Part shown: positions 33,538 to 42,734 of the stretch, piece by piece
How positions within the stretch are numbered: position 1 is the first letter of the stretch
Layout: each line of letters begins with the position of its first letter
Source: Streptobacillus moniliformis DSM 12112
GTDB lineage: Bacteria > Fusobacteriota > Fusobacteriia > Fusobacteriales > Leptotrichiaceae
NCBI RefSeq assembly: GCF_000024565.1
Contig: NC_013515.1
Span: 248,001-312,000, forward strand
Length of the DNA stretch: 64,000 nucleotides
Direction: 5' to 3'
The notes under the pieces: generated by a model
Seen by the model: the letters and a program-made list of their open reading frames with translations, nothing else
Databases searched by the model: none
Told to the model about the DNA's origin: nothing
Translations under genes and position numbers: made by a program

Positions 33538-36177
33538 ATGGATAAATACAATCCACTTGATATAGAACAGAAATGGTATAAAATATGGGAAGAAAATGGA
33601 TATTTTAAACCATCAAAAGATGACAAAAAACCAGCATATACTATAGTTATCCCACCTCCAAATGTAACAGGAGTTTTACATATGGGACACGTTTTAAATA
33701 ATACTATACAAGATGTTGTGATAAGATATAAGAGGATGAAAGGTTATGATACTTTATGGCAAACAGGTACAGATCATGCTGGTATTGCAACTCAAAATGT
33801 AGTGGAAAGAAAACTTGCTGAATCTAATTTAAGAAAAGAAGATCTAGGGAGAGAAGAATTTATTAAAAAAGTTTGGGAATGGAAAGAAAAACATGGAGGA
33901 ATCATCACTAAACAACAAAGAAGAATAGGAAATTCTGTTGATTGGGAAAGAGAAAGATTCACTATGGATGAAGGTCTTTCAGAAGCAGTTAAGGAAGTGT
34001 TTGTAACCCTATATAACCAAGGGCTTATATATAAAGGGGAGTATATGGTTAACTGGTGCCCTAGATGCACTACAGCACTTGCAGATGATGAGATAAATCA
34101 TATAGATAAAGAAGGTAATATATGGGAAATTAAATATCCTTTAAAAGATGAAGAAGGATATTTAATAGTTGCTACTACAAGACCAGAAACTATGTTGGGA
34201 GATACAGGTATAGCTGTAAATCCAGAAGATGAAAGATATAAGCATTTAATAGGTAAAATGGCTATATTACCATTAATGAATAGAGAAATACCTATAGTTG
34301 CAGATAATTATGTTGATATGGAATTTGGGACAGGAGTAGTTAAAATGACACCAGCTCATGACCCTAATGATTTTGAAGTGTCAAAAAGAACGGGTCTTGA
34401 AATTATTAATGTATTTACAAAAGATGCTAAAATTAATGAACTTGGTGGTAAATATCAAGGAATGGATAGATTTGAAGCTAGAAAAGCAGTTTTAAAAGAT
34501 TTAGAAGAAGAAGGGCTTTTAGTAAATGTAAAAAAACATAATCATGCAGTAGGACATTGTTATCGTTGCAAAACTATAGTAGAACCTAGAATATCAGATC
34601 AATGGTTTGTAAAAATGCAACCATTAGCTAAAAGAGCACTAGATGTTGTTAAAAATGGAGAAGTTAAATTAACTCCTAAGAGAATGGAGAAAAGATACTA
34701 TAACTGGCTAGAAAATATTAGAGATTGGACTATAAGTCGTCAAATTTGGTGGGGTCATAGAATACCTGCTTATTACACACCTAATAATGAATTAATAGTA
34801 GCTAAAAACATTGAAGAGGCTAAGAAAATATGTGTTGAAAAATTTGGTGAAGAATTACCGTTAAGAGAAGAAACAGATGTATTAGATACATGGTTTTCAT
34901 CGGCACTTTGGCCATTTTCTACTATGGGTTGGCCTGAAAAAACAAGAGATTTAGAAAGATATTTTCCAACAGATCTGTTAGTTACAGGAGATGACATAAT
35001 ATTTTTCTGGGTAGCACGTATGATAATGATGAGTTTACATTTCTTAGATACTATTCCGTTTAAAGAAGTATATTTCACAGGAATAATAAGGGATGAAATA
35101 GGAAGAAAAATGTCTAAATCTTTAGGTAATGCACCTGATACTTTAGCTATATTAGATAAGTATGGTTCAGATGCTGTTAGATTTAGTTTTATGTATAATA
35201 CAAGTCAAGGACAGGACATACTATTTTCTGAAAAATTAATTGAAATGGGTCATACTTTTGCAAATAAGATATGGAATGCATCTAAGTTTGTAATTTCAAA
35301 TTTAGAAGGATTTAAAGAAGATATTTCAATACTTGATTTAGACTTTAAATTAGAAGATCAATGGATATTATCTAAACTACAACTGGCTTCAAGAAATATC
35401 AATAAAGAAATGGAAGAATATAATATAGATACATCAGCTAAAATAGCCTATGAATTTTTTAGAAATGATTTTTGTGATTGGTATTTAGAAATAGCTAAAA
35501 CAAGAATTTATGGTGTAGATGAAAATGATATTGATAGACAAACGGCTCAATGGATATTAAGACATGTACTTGATAATGGACTTAGATTATTACACCCATT
35601 TATGCCTTTTGTAACAGAAGAAATATGGCAAAAAATAAAATCATATGGTGAAAGTATAATGTTGGTTGAATATCCTGAGGAAGATAAGGGATTATTAAAC
35701 TTAGAAGTTATCAAAGAGTTTGATTACTTAAAAGAAGTTGTATCTTCAATAAGAAATATTAGAGCTGAAAATAATATATCTCCAGCTAAGAAAATAGAGA
35801 TAATTATTGATAGTGAAGATGAAAATGAAAAAAATCTATTATTAAATAACCTTAAAGTACTAGAAAAACTTGCTAATGTTGAAAGTATAGTTATACTAAC
35901 TGAAATACCTAAAATGGCAGGATTTAGAATTGTGGGAAATACTAAAGTTTATGTTTCTTTATGTGGACTTATAGATGTATCTAAAGAAATAGAAAAATTA
36001 AATAAAGATATAGAAAAAGTTAAAAAAGAACTTGAAAGAACATTGAGTAAATTATCTAATGAAGCCTTTATTATGAAAGCTCCTAAGGCAGTAATCGACA
36101 AAGAAAATTCTATAAAAAATGAGCTTGAAAGAAAACTTGAAAAACTTTGCAAAAGCATGGATTTGTATAAAAATTAG
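33538..36177 (+). CDS. valS: Valyl-tRNA synthetase
   Basis: 879 residues, class [14 protein letters not shown] (39-51, HIGH site) and K-M-S-K-S (about 524-528) are intact. The inserted editing domain carries the T-T-R-P-E-T and D-P-N-D-F motifs, and two C-x-x-C pairs (W-C-P-R-C; C-Y-R-C) bind zinc in many ValRS. The C-terminal tRNA-binding coiled coil is present. No T-box leader is seen; it is read from the promoter at 33097 with the small membrane gene. Confidence 0.97.
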   Translation: MDKYNPLDIEQKWYKIWEENGYFKPSKDDKKPAYTIVIPPPNVTGVLHMGHVLNNTIQDVVIRYKRMKGYDTLWQTGTDHAGIATQNVVERKLAESNLRKEDLGREEFIKKVWEWKEKHGGIITKQQRRIGNSVDWERERFTMDEGLSEAVKEVFVTLYNQGLIYKGEYMVNWCPRCTTALADDEINHIDKEGNIWEIKYPLKDEEGYLIVATTRPETMLGDTGIAVNPEDERYKHLIGKMAILPLMNREIPIVADNYVDMEFGTGVVKMTPAHDPNDFEVSKRTGLEIINVFTKDAKINELGGKYQGMDRFEARKAVLKDLEEEGLLVNVKKHNHAVGHCYRCKTIVEPRISDQWFVKMQPLAKRALDVVKNGEVKLTPKRMEKRYYNWLENIRDWTISRQIWWGHRIPAYYTPNNELIVAKNIEEAKKICVEKFGEELPLREETDVLDTWFSSALWPFSTMGWPEKTRDLERYFPTDLLVTGDDIIFFWVARMIMMSLHFLDTIPFKEVYFTGIIRDEIGRKMSKSLGNAPDTLAILDKYGSDAVRFSFMYNTSQGQDILFSEKLIEMGHTFANKIWNASKFVISNLEGFKEDISILDLDFKLEDQWILSKLQLASRNINKEMEEYNIDTSAKIAYEFFRNDFCDWYLEIAKTRIYGVDENDIDRQTAQWILRHVLDNGLRLLHPFMPFVTEEIWQKIKSYGESIMLVEYPEEDKGLLNLEVIKEFDYLKEVVSSIRNIRAENNISPAKKIEIIIDSEDENEKNLLLNNLKVLEKLANVESIVILTEIPKMAGFRIVGNTKVYVSLCGLIDVSKEIEKLNKDIEKVKKELERTLSKLSNEAFIMKAPKAVIDKENSIKNELERKLEKLCKSMDLYKN

Positions 36178-36206
36178 TGGACTTTTCGCCTAAAATGTAG
36201 TATAAT
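36178..36206 (+). promoter_or_regulatory. Promoter of the OmpA-family gene
   Basis: TGGACT (36178-36183), 17-nt spacer, perfect TATAAT (36201-36206), right after the valS stop. Confidence 0.65.
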
Positions 36207-36251
36207 GTTGATGAGAATATATAAAAAGGAAAAGAAATTAGGAGGATAGTG

Positions 36252-37727
36252 ATGAAGAAGTTTTTTTTAATTTTAACTGCATTAACGGCTTTAAACGCTG
36301 TTGCTGGAGTTGAATTACAAATAAAAGGTGGTTACGATGTTTTCAGAAGACAATCGGAAAATAACAAATTCTTCAATGGTCAAGATAAGGACTTAGAAAG
36401 AGGATTTGTAATAAATGCTGAATTATTCCCAATTAATCAACATAAGGTTGAAATAGGAATAGGAGCAGAATACAATTTTTCTGATAAAACTGCTGGATAC
36501 ACTTATCAAAAACATTCTGATGTAACAATGCCTAACAATGGTAATAATGATAAAAGATATCATCATGTACCAGTATATGCTGTAATTAAGGCAAATGTTA
36601 TACAATTAGAAACAGGAGATGCTCCTCTTGCTATAGTTGGTAAATTAGGGTATGGATTTGTGAGAGAGCATGCGAATGTTACTAATAAAGGAACAGGAGG
36701 ATTATACTACGCTGTAGGGTTGAACGGTGAATATGGTCCATTTGTTGTTGAGGCTTTAGCTTCAAGAACTCATTTAATGGTAGTTGAAAATGGTATGCAA
36801 CCTTCCGCTGCCGCTGCAGCTCAACCTGCTGCACAAAGTAATGATTTAATGAAAAAATCAAATGTAATAAATAAAGTAGGTATAACAGCAGGATTAAGAT
36901 TAGGGCAATTATCTAAACCAGTTGTTGAAGAACCTAAATTACCAATTGAACCTGAAGTTAAACCAGAGGTTAAACCTGAACCAAAACCAGAAGTAATAGA
37001 AAAGATAGTTGAAAAGATAGTGGAAGTTCCAGTAGAGAAGATAGTTGAAAAAATAGTGGAAGTTCCAGTAGAAAAAATAGTTGAGAAAATAGTAGAAGTT
37101 CCAGTGGAAAAAGTAGTTGAGAAAATAGTAGAAGTTCCAGTGGAAAAAATGGTTGAAAAAATAGTAGAAGTTCCAGTGGAAAAAATGGTTGAAAAAATAG
37201 TGGAAGTGCCAGTAGAAAAAGTGGTTGAAAAAATGGTAGAAGTTCCAGTAGAAAAGATAGTTGAAAAAGAAAAAGAAGTAGTAAAGGAAGTTGAAGTACC
37301 AGTTCACATAAAACCTCAAATTAAGAAGATTGAACTAAGTGCTGATGCATTATTTAAGTTTGATAAATATAAACTAGAGGATATGTTAGAAAAAGGTAAG
37401 ATGGAAATACAAGAACTAGTTAAAAAATTATCAACTGACTATGTAAGATTAGATAGAATAGACATAATAGGGCATACTGATAGATTAGGAAGCGACAGTT
37501 ATAACTTAGCTTTAGGATTAAGACGTGCTCAAACTGTTAGATCTTACTTACAAGAATTAGGAGTAACTACTCCAATTACTGTTGCAAGTAAAGGTAAGAG
37601 AGATCCTAAGGTTAAATGTCCAGGAACTAAGGCTACAGCTAAATTAAAACAATGTCTATTACCAAACAGACGTGTTGAAATTAACTTAACTGGATTAGAA
37701 GTTAGATACTTAGAAGATAATAAATAA
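36252..37727 (+). CDS. OmpA-family outer-membrane protein with 12-residue repeat linker
   Basis: 491 residues in four parts: signal peptide (1-18, A-V-A-G), an N-terminal beta-barrel (about 20-215), a linker with seven [12 protein letters not shown] type repeats (about 249-332), and an OmpA-like peptidoglycan-binding domain (about 360-475) with the key Asp (G-H-T-D) and Arg (L-R-R-A). It should connect the outer membrane to the cell wall; the stiff repeat would set the distance. The ATG at 36252 is six bases from GGAGG; a GTG at 36249 is too close. Eight T in a row (36261-36268) follow in codons 4-6. A late pair of Cys (K-C-P-G...Q-C-L) could form a disulfide. Confidence 0.9.
   Translation: MKKFFLILTALTALNAVAGVELQIKGGYDVFRRQSENNKFFNGQDKDLERGFVINAELFPINQHKVEIGIGAEYNFSDKTAGYTYQKHSDVTMPNNGNNDKRYHHVPVYAVIKANVIQLETGDAPLAIVGKLGYGFVREHANVTNKGTGGLYYAVGLNGEYGPFVVEALASRTHLMVVENGMQPSAAAAAQPAAQSNDLMKKSNVINKVGITAGLRLGQLSKPVVEEPKLPIEPEVKPEVKPEPKPEVIEKIVEKIVEVPVEKIVEKIVEVPVEKIVEKIVEVPVEKVVEKIVEVPVEKMVEKIVEVPVEKMVEKIVEVPVEKVVEKMVEVPVEKIVEKEKEVVKEVEVPVHIKPQIKKIELSADALFKFDKYKLEDMLEKGKMEIQELVKKLSTDYVRLDRIDIIGHTDRLGSDSYNLALGLRRAQTVRSYLQELGVTTPITVASKGKRDPKVKCPGTKATAKLKQCLLPNRRVEINLTGLEVRYLEDNK
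36996..37247 (+). repeat. Seven tandem 36-bp repeats in the OmpA linker
   Basis: Each unit codes for V/I-E-K-x-V-E-K-x-V-E-V-P with I, V or M at the x positions; a degenerate eighth follows to about 37300. Units differ by few bases, so copy number may vary between strains. Confidence 0.85.
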
Positions 37728-37730
37728 ACT

Positions 37731-37757
37731 AAAAGCAGGATTAACTCCTGCTTTTTA
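37731..37757 (+). terminator. Bidirectional terminator between ompA-like gene and coaX
   Basis: AAAAGCAGGA-TTAAC-TCCTGCTTTTT. It overlaps the last codons of coaX on the other strand and has T runs on both strands. Confidence 0.85.
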
Positions 37758-38523
37758 TATATCTATAAAATTCAAATATTCCTTCTTCACACAGATTCCC
37801 TTTATATTCATTAATGAAATCTTTAAGATCTTCTGTAATTATCTTTCCTTGACCACCAGTTGAAATTACATATGCATCAGGATATATATTTTTATATTGA
37901 TTAATTAATTCTTTAATAGCACCTATATTAGAATAATATATCCCTATATTAATTTGTGTAACTGTTGTATTACCAAGTACTTCATTTGGTTTTTCAAAAG
38001 TAACTTTAGGTAATTTTGCAGTATTTTGAAATAGAGCATTTATTGATAAATCTATACCTGGAAGTATTGCACCACCAAGATATTTATTATCCTTTATAAC
38101 CTCAAAAGTAGTTGCAGTTCCAAAGTCAATTATTATACATTTTTTATTGCTCATATATTTCTTCATAGCAAGTATAGTTGCAATCCTATCTGCCCCTAAG
38201 TTTCTTTCAGTATTAGCATTAAATGTAAGTAAATTTTCATCTATGTTATTTATATTTAATACATATGGTTCACAGTTAAAATATTTTTTTGCTAAATAAT
38301 CAAAAACATTATTTAAATGTGGAACAACTGATGAATATACAACATCTTTTACATCGCTTAAATCTATTTTTTTAAAATCACATAAGGTTTTTAATGTAGC
38401 ATATAGTGTGTCTTCAGTTAAATTTGTTTTACTAGGTATTCTAAATTTTTCTAGTATTTTACCATTATTATCATATATTATTGGACAAATATGAGTATTT
38501 CCAATATCAAAACCAAGTATCAT
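37741..38523 (-). CDS. coaX: Type III pantothenate kinase
   Basis: First step of CoA synthesis. 260 residues with D-I-G-N-T-H (about 5-10), G-A-D-R-I-A-T (about 103-109) and D-F-G-T-A-T-T (about 124-130), the three phosphate/pantothenate motifs of CoaX. The start at 38523 has GAGGTGATG before it; the upstream ATG at 38550 lies next to the -10 element. It is a single gene convergent with the OmpA gene. Confidence 0.93.
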   Translation of the reverse strand: MILGFDIGNTHICPIIYDNNGKILEKFRIPSKTNLTEDTLYATLKTLCDFKKIDLSDVKDVVYSSVVPHLNNVFDYLAKKYFNCEPYVLNINNIDENLLTFNANTERNLGADRIATILAMKKYMSNKKCIIIDFGTATTFEVIKDNKYLGGAILPGIDLSINALFQNTAKLPKVTFEKPNEVLGNTTVTQINIGIYYSNIGAIKELINQYKNIYPDAYVISTGGQGKIITEDLKDFINEYKGNLCEEGIFEFYRYIKSRS

Positions 38524-38540
38524 TTCATCACCTCTAACAT

Positions 38541-38569
38541 ATTCTAGCAAATCAAAGATTAAAAGTAAA
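38541..38569 (-). promoter_or_regulatory. Minus-strand promoter of coaX
   Basis: On the minus strand TTTACT (38569-38564), 17-nt spacer, TAGAAT (38546-38541). Confidence 0.55.
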
Positions 38570-38595
38570 ATAATTAAATAAAAATTAAAAAATAA

Positions 38596-38624
38596 TTGAC
38601 AAATTAAAATTTAAGGAGTAAAAT
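38596..38624 (+). promoter_or_regulatory. Promoter of the pilus/secretion operon
   Basis: Perfect TTGACA (38596-38601), 17-nt spacer, TAAAAT (38619-38624). It fixes the pilin start downstream of the ATG at 38625. Confidence 0.75.
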
Positions 38625-38645
38625 ATGTATGAAATGGAGGGGGAT

Positions 38646-39020
38646 ATGAATAAGAAGAAAAATAGGGGTTTTACTTTAATAGAAATTATTACGGTTATAG
38701 CTATTATCGGAATACTTGCAAGTATTTCAGTTCCAAAAATTAGTAAGTATATAGACAGGGCTAATGAAACTAAAATATTTTCTGCTGTGTCTGAACTAAA
38801 TAATCTATATATACTTATGAATTTAGATGGTAAAAATGATGTTGATATTTATAAGGTGCTGGGAGAAGCAGAAAATTTAGGAATAACTATTGATAGTGGG
38901 AGTAATAATTTTGTAGTAGGCAGGTTTAAAGGGGAATTTTTAATTGAAAATGAAAAAATTATTGCAAATGTAACAGAGCCAGAAGTCGCCACATATACTA
39001 TTAGTGGTAAAAGAAAATGA
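38646..39020 (+). CDS. Type IV pilin/major pseudopilin (GspG/PilA-like)
   Basis: 124 residues. Prepilin signal K-N-R-G|F-T-L-I-E with cleavage after Gly8 and Glu at +5, then the hydrophobic helix I-I-T-V-I-A-I-I-G-I-L-A. The start at 38646 is chosen because ATG 38625 abuts the -10; GGAGG lies just before 38646. It is first of nine genes that are packed or overlapping to 43731. It should form the fibre or piston of the apparatus. Confidence 0.87.
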   Translation: MNKKKNRGFTLIEIITVIAIIGILASISVPKISKYIDRANETKIFSAVSELNNLYILMNLDGKNDVDIYKVLGEAENLGITIDSGSNNFVVGRFKGEFLIENEKIIANVTEPEVATYTISGKRK

Positions 39021-39427
39021 TATATGCAGCTTATTTAATGTTGCTATATATTTCATATGTAGATTTTGTTGAAGGATATATATATGATAGAGATCTTGTT
39101 ATATTATTCATCTTCTTATATTTTTCTACTACTAGTGGGATTTATAGTAGTTATGTAGGCATGGGAATTTTTTCTTTACCTTTTTTTATACTATGGATAT
39201 TAGAATCATATTTTAATTTTGAAATTATAGGTATGGGTGATATTAAATTAATGTTAATATTTGGAATGTATTTTGGAATAAAAGATATGCACTTTATTTT
39301 TACTTTTTATGAAATAATGTATTTCAGTTCTTTAATTTATGCCATAATTTTAAGAAAGAAATATGTGCCATTTGCTCCAGCTATGTGTTTTTCTTTTATT
39401 ATACATGATTTAGGTATATTTAATTAG
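39017..39427 (+). CDS. Prepilin peptidase, catalytic domain only (A24 family)
   Basis: 136 residues with about five helices and the two aspartates of GxGD proteases: Asp at about 15 (Y-V-D-F) and G-M-G-D-I-K-L (about 73-79). The N-terminal methylase/zinc domain of full PilD (about 250 residues) is missing, so it resembles short archaeal-type or TadV-type peptidases. It should cleave the pilin-like products of the neighbouring genes. It overlaps the pilin gene by 4 nt (ATGA). Confidence 0.8.
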   Translation: MIYAAYLMLLYISYVDFVEGYIYDRDLVILFIFLYFSTTSGIYSSYVGMGIFSLPFFILWILESYFNFEIIGMGDIKLMLIFGMYFGIKDMHFIFTFYEIMYFSSLIYAIILRKKYVPFAPAMCFSFIIHDLGIFN

Positions 39428-39434
39428 GAGGTAT

Positions 39435-39800
39435 ATGAAAAATAAGGGAGAGATTTTAATAGAAACAGTTTTTTCAAGTTTAATCTTTGTTATAGTTTTA
39501 TTGGGAAATATTTATGTAATTAGAAATATACATGTTATAGAAAAAAGACAGAGCAATAGATTAAAGGATATGATAAATTTACAAAACATTATAGTAGAAA
39601 TAAAAGGATATAGTAGTGATAAAATTAAGAGTTTAATTTGTGATAAATGTGTATTTAATAATTCATCTGATTTCGCTAATTATTTAGGAAGTTATGATTA
39701 TGAAATTAATGGTGAAATATTTTTTGATCTATATATTGATAGAGGAGTTGCATTTATTAGTATAAATAACTTAAAGGATTTTGTTTTAATTGAAAAATAG
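39435..39800 (+). CDS. Pseudopilin-like protein 2
   Basis: 121 residues with prepilin-type start K-N-K-G|E-I-L-I-E-T (Glu at +5) and a hydrophobic helix (about 12-28). The rest is a small domain of unknown fold, with a C-D-K-C pair at about 69-72 that may form a disulfide. AGGAGG just before the start. It is probably a minor pseudopilin (GspI/H-type position). Confidence 0.7.
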   Translation: MKNKGEILIETVFSSLIFVIVLLGNIYVIRNIHVIEKRQSNRLKDMINLQNIIVEIKGYSSDKIKSLICDKCVFNNSSDFANYLGSYDYEINGEIFFDLYIDRGVAFISINNLKDFVLIEK

Positions 39801-40197
39801 AGGACATATGCTTTTAGATTACTTATTAGCTATGATGTTTTTTGTGTCTTTACTTTTATTTATAAACAGGAATTTATTGTTATTTGTAAAACTTCAAAAT
39901 ACTGTTTTAAAAAATGAATTAGAAATATATACTGCAAGTAGTAGCTTGATAAGAAAGATTAGAACTAGGGATATAGGGTATGATAAAAGAAATTTAGATA
40001 TATATATTAGTGATAAAATCATTAAATTTGGCGATGAAGGACAAGAGACAATAATTAGATGTAGCGACAGGGATGTTTATGCAAATAGGAAGAGAATAAT
40101 AAAAGGAGGGACTTGTTGTTTTAAATATGAACTAGGGGTATTAGAAATTAAATTAAAAAAAGGTGAAATTGAGATTACTAGGAGGGTTAAATTATGA
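39790..40197 (+). CDS. Pseudopilin-like protein 3
   Basis: 135 residues from a TTG start at 39790, overlapping the previous gene by 11 nt. This start yields K-N-R-G|H-M-L-L-D, a prepilin-like site with Asp in place of Glu at +5, followed by a hydrophobic helix; an ATG start at 39808 would destroy it. It is a minor pseudopilin candidate (GspJ position). Confidence 0.6.
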   Translation: MKNRGHMLLDYLLAMMFFVSLLLFINRNLLLFVKLQNTVLKNELEIYTASSSLIRKIRTRDIGYDKRNLDIYISDKIIKFGDEGQETIIRCSDRDVYANRKRIIKGGTCCFKYELGVLEIKLKKGEIEITRRVKL

Positions 40198-40406
40198 GAA
40201 ATAAGGGGATAAGTTTAATTTATGTTATGATATTTTCAAGTGTTACTTTATTTATAGTTTCAACTATTATGATATTTAGTGTTGAAAAAAATAATACTAT
40301 AGATTTATTGCTAAATGAGCAATATAACAAGAAGATATTTGAAAAAGAAATTATGAGAGAAAAAATTAGAATAATTGATGATATTGATAGAAGTGATTTA
40401 GCTTGA
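40194..40406 (+). CDS. Short pseudopilin-like protein 4
   Basis: 70 residues: R-N-K-G|I-S-L-I-Y and one hydrophobic helix (about 8-28), then a charged tail. +5 is Tyr, not Glu, as at the tip pseudopilin GspK, which also lacks Glu5; but GspK is much longer. ATGA-type overlap with the previous gene. Confidence 0.55.
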   Translation: MRNKGISLIYVMIFSSVTLFIVSTIMIFSVEKNNTIDLLLNEQYNKKIFEKEIMREKIRIIDDIDRSDLA

Positions 40407-40418
40407 AAAAAATATATT

Positions 40419-41339
40419 ATGCTTTTAGTGCTTGATAAGATATATATAAAGCTTGATGATGTAGAATATGTTTTTAGTTATGATGAAATATTTTTAGATA
40501 TATTAGATGGATTAGAAGAGTTAAATGTTTCAAGTGATGCTGAGATTTATGTAATACTTGGTATGGAAATAATTGGCTTAGAAAAAAGAGTTGACAATGG
40601 AATTTTAAGGAAGATAAGAAATATATTTAGTGATACATATATACTTAAAGAGGTATATACTGTTTTTGATATTATAGAAAAAAATACAATAGTATTATTA
40701 AAAGAATTTTCTATTAAAATCTCTAAAAATATCGAAAAAATTGAATTTAGTTTAGAAGATTTTGAAGATGGTCAAGATTTTTCTGGGTATAAGTTATTAA
40801 AAGGGAATGAAGAGCTTAAAGATTATATATTCTCAAAAGATATGAATAATGTTAAAAAGTATAATATTATTGATACTTTTTTTAAAATTGTGCCGTATTC
40901 ATTATTATTAATACCACTTTTTATTTATGTATATTTCATTAATGTGTTTGATGTTAAACCACTTAATAGTGAAATTTCTTTTTTGGAAGAAAAAATAGTA
41001 GATTTAAAAGAGAATGAAATGAAAGAAATGGATTTTAGAGAAAGTGAAAATACTTTATTAAATTTTGAAGGATTTAAAAAAATGAAAAAACCATTTAAAA
41101 AACCTTTTTATATGGACATAGAATTTTTTTTAACTAGTAGTAAGTTTGGATTAAGTTATACAGAACTTTTACTTTTTAATGATGTTTGGACAATAAAGGG
41201 GAATGTAGATAATTTTAAAGGTTTAGAAGATTTTGAAAAATCCTTAAAAAAATATTTTGGGGAATATAGGGTTGTAGAACTTAAAGATAAAAATGAAGGA
41301 ATATCTTTTGTATATGAAATTACAGAAAGAAAATCTTAA
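40419..41339 (+). CDS. Bitopic assembly protein, GspL/PilM-PilN-like position
   Basis: 306 residues. A cytoplasmic N-terminal part (1-155) is rich in acidic residues. One membrane helix is at about 160-180 (S-L-L-L-I-P-L-F-I-Y-V-Y-F), and a periplasmic part with a coiled coil and ferredoxin-like tail follows, the build of GspL or a PilM-PilN fusion. Primary similarity is too weak to be sure. No good ribosome site precedes 40419. A TTG at 40403 would be in frame and extend it if the A7 run at 40406-40412 had one A fewer. Confidence 0.55.
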   Translation: MLLVLDKIYIKLDDVEYVFSYDEIFLDILDGLEELNVSSDAEIYVILGMEIIGLEKRVDNGILRKIRNIFSDTYILKEVYTVFDIIEKNTIVLLKEFSIKISKNIEKIEFSLEDFEDGQDFSGYKLLKGNEELKDYIFSKDMNNVKKYNIIDTFFKIVPYSLLLIPLFIYVYFINVFDVKPLNSEISFLEEKIVDLKENEMKEMDFRESENTLLNFEGFKKMKKPFKKPFYMDIEFFLTSSKFGLSYTELLLFNDVWTIKGNVDNFKGLEDFEKSLKKYFGEYRVVELKDKNEGISFVYEITERKS

Positions 41340-41799
41340 ATACATTTTAATATTATTTGCTTTATTATTATCGATATATTTGAGTTATGAAAATGTCAAT
41401 GAATATCATTTTAAAAAAGATAAAATTATACTGTTAAATAAAAAGTTAGAAGAAATAGAAAAAATAGATGAGGTAGTTGAAAAGGTTGAATACAAGAAAG
41501 ATGAAGAAATAGAGAAGATATTAATTGAAGATAATGATTTTCTAAAATCTATTTTTTATTTCTCGAATTATTCTAATTTAAAATTAATTGATAGCTCTAA
41601 ACCTATAATTAAAGAAGAAGACAAATACTTTGAAAGAGTTAATGTTGTTTTTAAATTGAATGGAAGTTTAGTGAATTTTTATGAGTTTTTACAATATGTA
41701 TTCTATGCTGATAATTTTATTGATAATAGAGAAATTTATATGATATTAAATGGTGAATATTTTGAAATATCTTTAGGATATTATAGGGAGAAATTATGA
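41293..41799 (+). CDS. Bitopic assembly protein, GspM/PilO-like position
   Basis: 168 residues: one N-terminal helix (about 17-31), a coiled coil (about 40-75) and a small C-terminal domain, as in GspM/PilO. It overlaps the previous gene by 47 nt if it starts at 41293; the ATG at 41314 (start M-K-L-Q-K-E) is an equally good choice with AAGGA upstream. It should pair with the preceding protein in the inner-membrane platform. Confidence 0.55.
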   Translation: MKEYLLYMKLQKENLKYILILFALLLSIYLSYENVNEYHFKKDKIILLNKKLEEIEKIDEVVEKVEYKKDEEIEKILIEDNDFLKSIFYFSNYSNLKLIDSSKPIIKEEDKYFERVNVVFKLNGSLVNFYEFLQYVFYADNFIDNREIYMILNGEYFEISLGYYREKL

Positions 41800-42734
41800 A
41801 AAAGTTACTTATATTTCTTACATTATTAACTTTTTCAGATAATAAATATATTAGTAATGAAAATATGAAAAAGATTAAAATATATAATGAAAAGAAAGTT
41901 GAAATAAAAAATAAGGAAGTAAAAAAGGTAGAGGAAGTATACGAAATATTAAAGATTCAAAATATACCTGAAAATGAGATCTTAAAACTTGATGGGAGTT
42001 TTGGTGTTAAAATAAGAAAAGTTGGAGATAAATATATATTGTCTGGAGAAAAAAAGAATATTTCTAAACTTAAACATATAATTTACAGTATAGATAAGAT
42101 TAAAAAACAAATAATAATTAAAATGAATGTTATAGATACATCTATTTCATTTTTTGATAGATTCGGTTTGAATTTAAAACTTGAGGAAAATAAAAATGAT
42201 GGTTTAGTAGCTAAATTTTTAGAAAATAAATTATCTCTTAGTAATTTGCTTAATTTAGGTGGAGCTAAGTTAGGCTTAGATATAGAAGCTTTAAAACAAA
42301 GTGGAGATATGTATATTAAAAGTTTTCCAAGTATAATGGTTTTAGATAATAGCGAAGGAGAAATGAGAATAACAGATGAATTATCTTTTAAGGTATCAGA
42401 GAAAAAAGTTCAAACTAGTGAAGCAGGGCTAATATTTAAAATAAAGCCAAGAATAGTTACTAAGGGATATAAGGAGTTTGTTGAACTTGAAATATATTCT
42501 GAGATATCTAGTTTTAAAAGTGAGAAGGTTAGAAGTAAAAATATTTTAAACACTAAGGTATTACTTAAAGATAAGACTAGCACCTTTATTTCTGGAGTAG
42601 GTAGAGAAAGTAAAAGTATTAATATTTCTAATCCAAGTATACCTATTTTTTCAACACTATTTAGAAAAAAGAGTAAAAATAAGGAAAAGAGAAATATTTA
42701 TGTTGAAGTAGAGGTAGAAATACTAAATGAATAA
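41796..42734 (+). CDS. Short secretin (GspD/PilQ family C-terminal domain)
   Basis: 312 residues, half the normal secretin length. A signal peptide (1-15) and one N-domain-like region precede the secretin core (about 150-310), with S-F-P-S-I-M-V-L-D-N, G-L-I-F-K-I-K-P-R-I and the late S-I-P-I-F-S-T-L-F motif before V-E-V-E-V-E-I. It should form the outer-membrane gate. ATGA overlap with the gene before; 8-nt overlap with the next. Confidence 0.78.
   Translation: MKKLLIFLTLLTFSDNKYISNENMKKIKIYNEKKVEIKNKEVKKVEEVYEILKIQNIPENEILKLDGSFGVKIRKVGDKYILSGEKKNISKLKHIIYSIDKIKKQIIIKMNVIDTSISFFDRFGLNLKLEENKNDGLVAKFLENKLSLSNLLNLGGAKLGLDIEALKQSGDMYIKSFPSIMVLDNSEGEMRITDELSFKVSEKKVQTSEAGLIFKIKPRIVTKGYKEFVELEIYSEISSFKSEKVRSKNILNTKVLLKDKTSTFISGVGRESKSINISNPSIPIFSTLFRKKSKNKEKRNIYVEVEVEILNE

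Noticed and set aside
36939-37319. 126-codon Tyr/Phe-rich repetitive minus-strand frame
   Set aside because: Complement of the 36-bp repeats of the OmpA linker.
38637-38645. G-rich run before the pilin gene as another switch
   Set aside because: Only five G in a row and it is the ribosome-binding site, not a promoter spacer.
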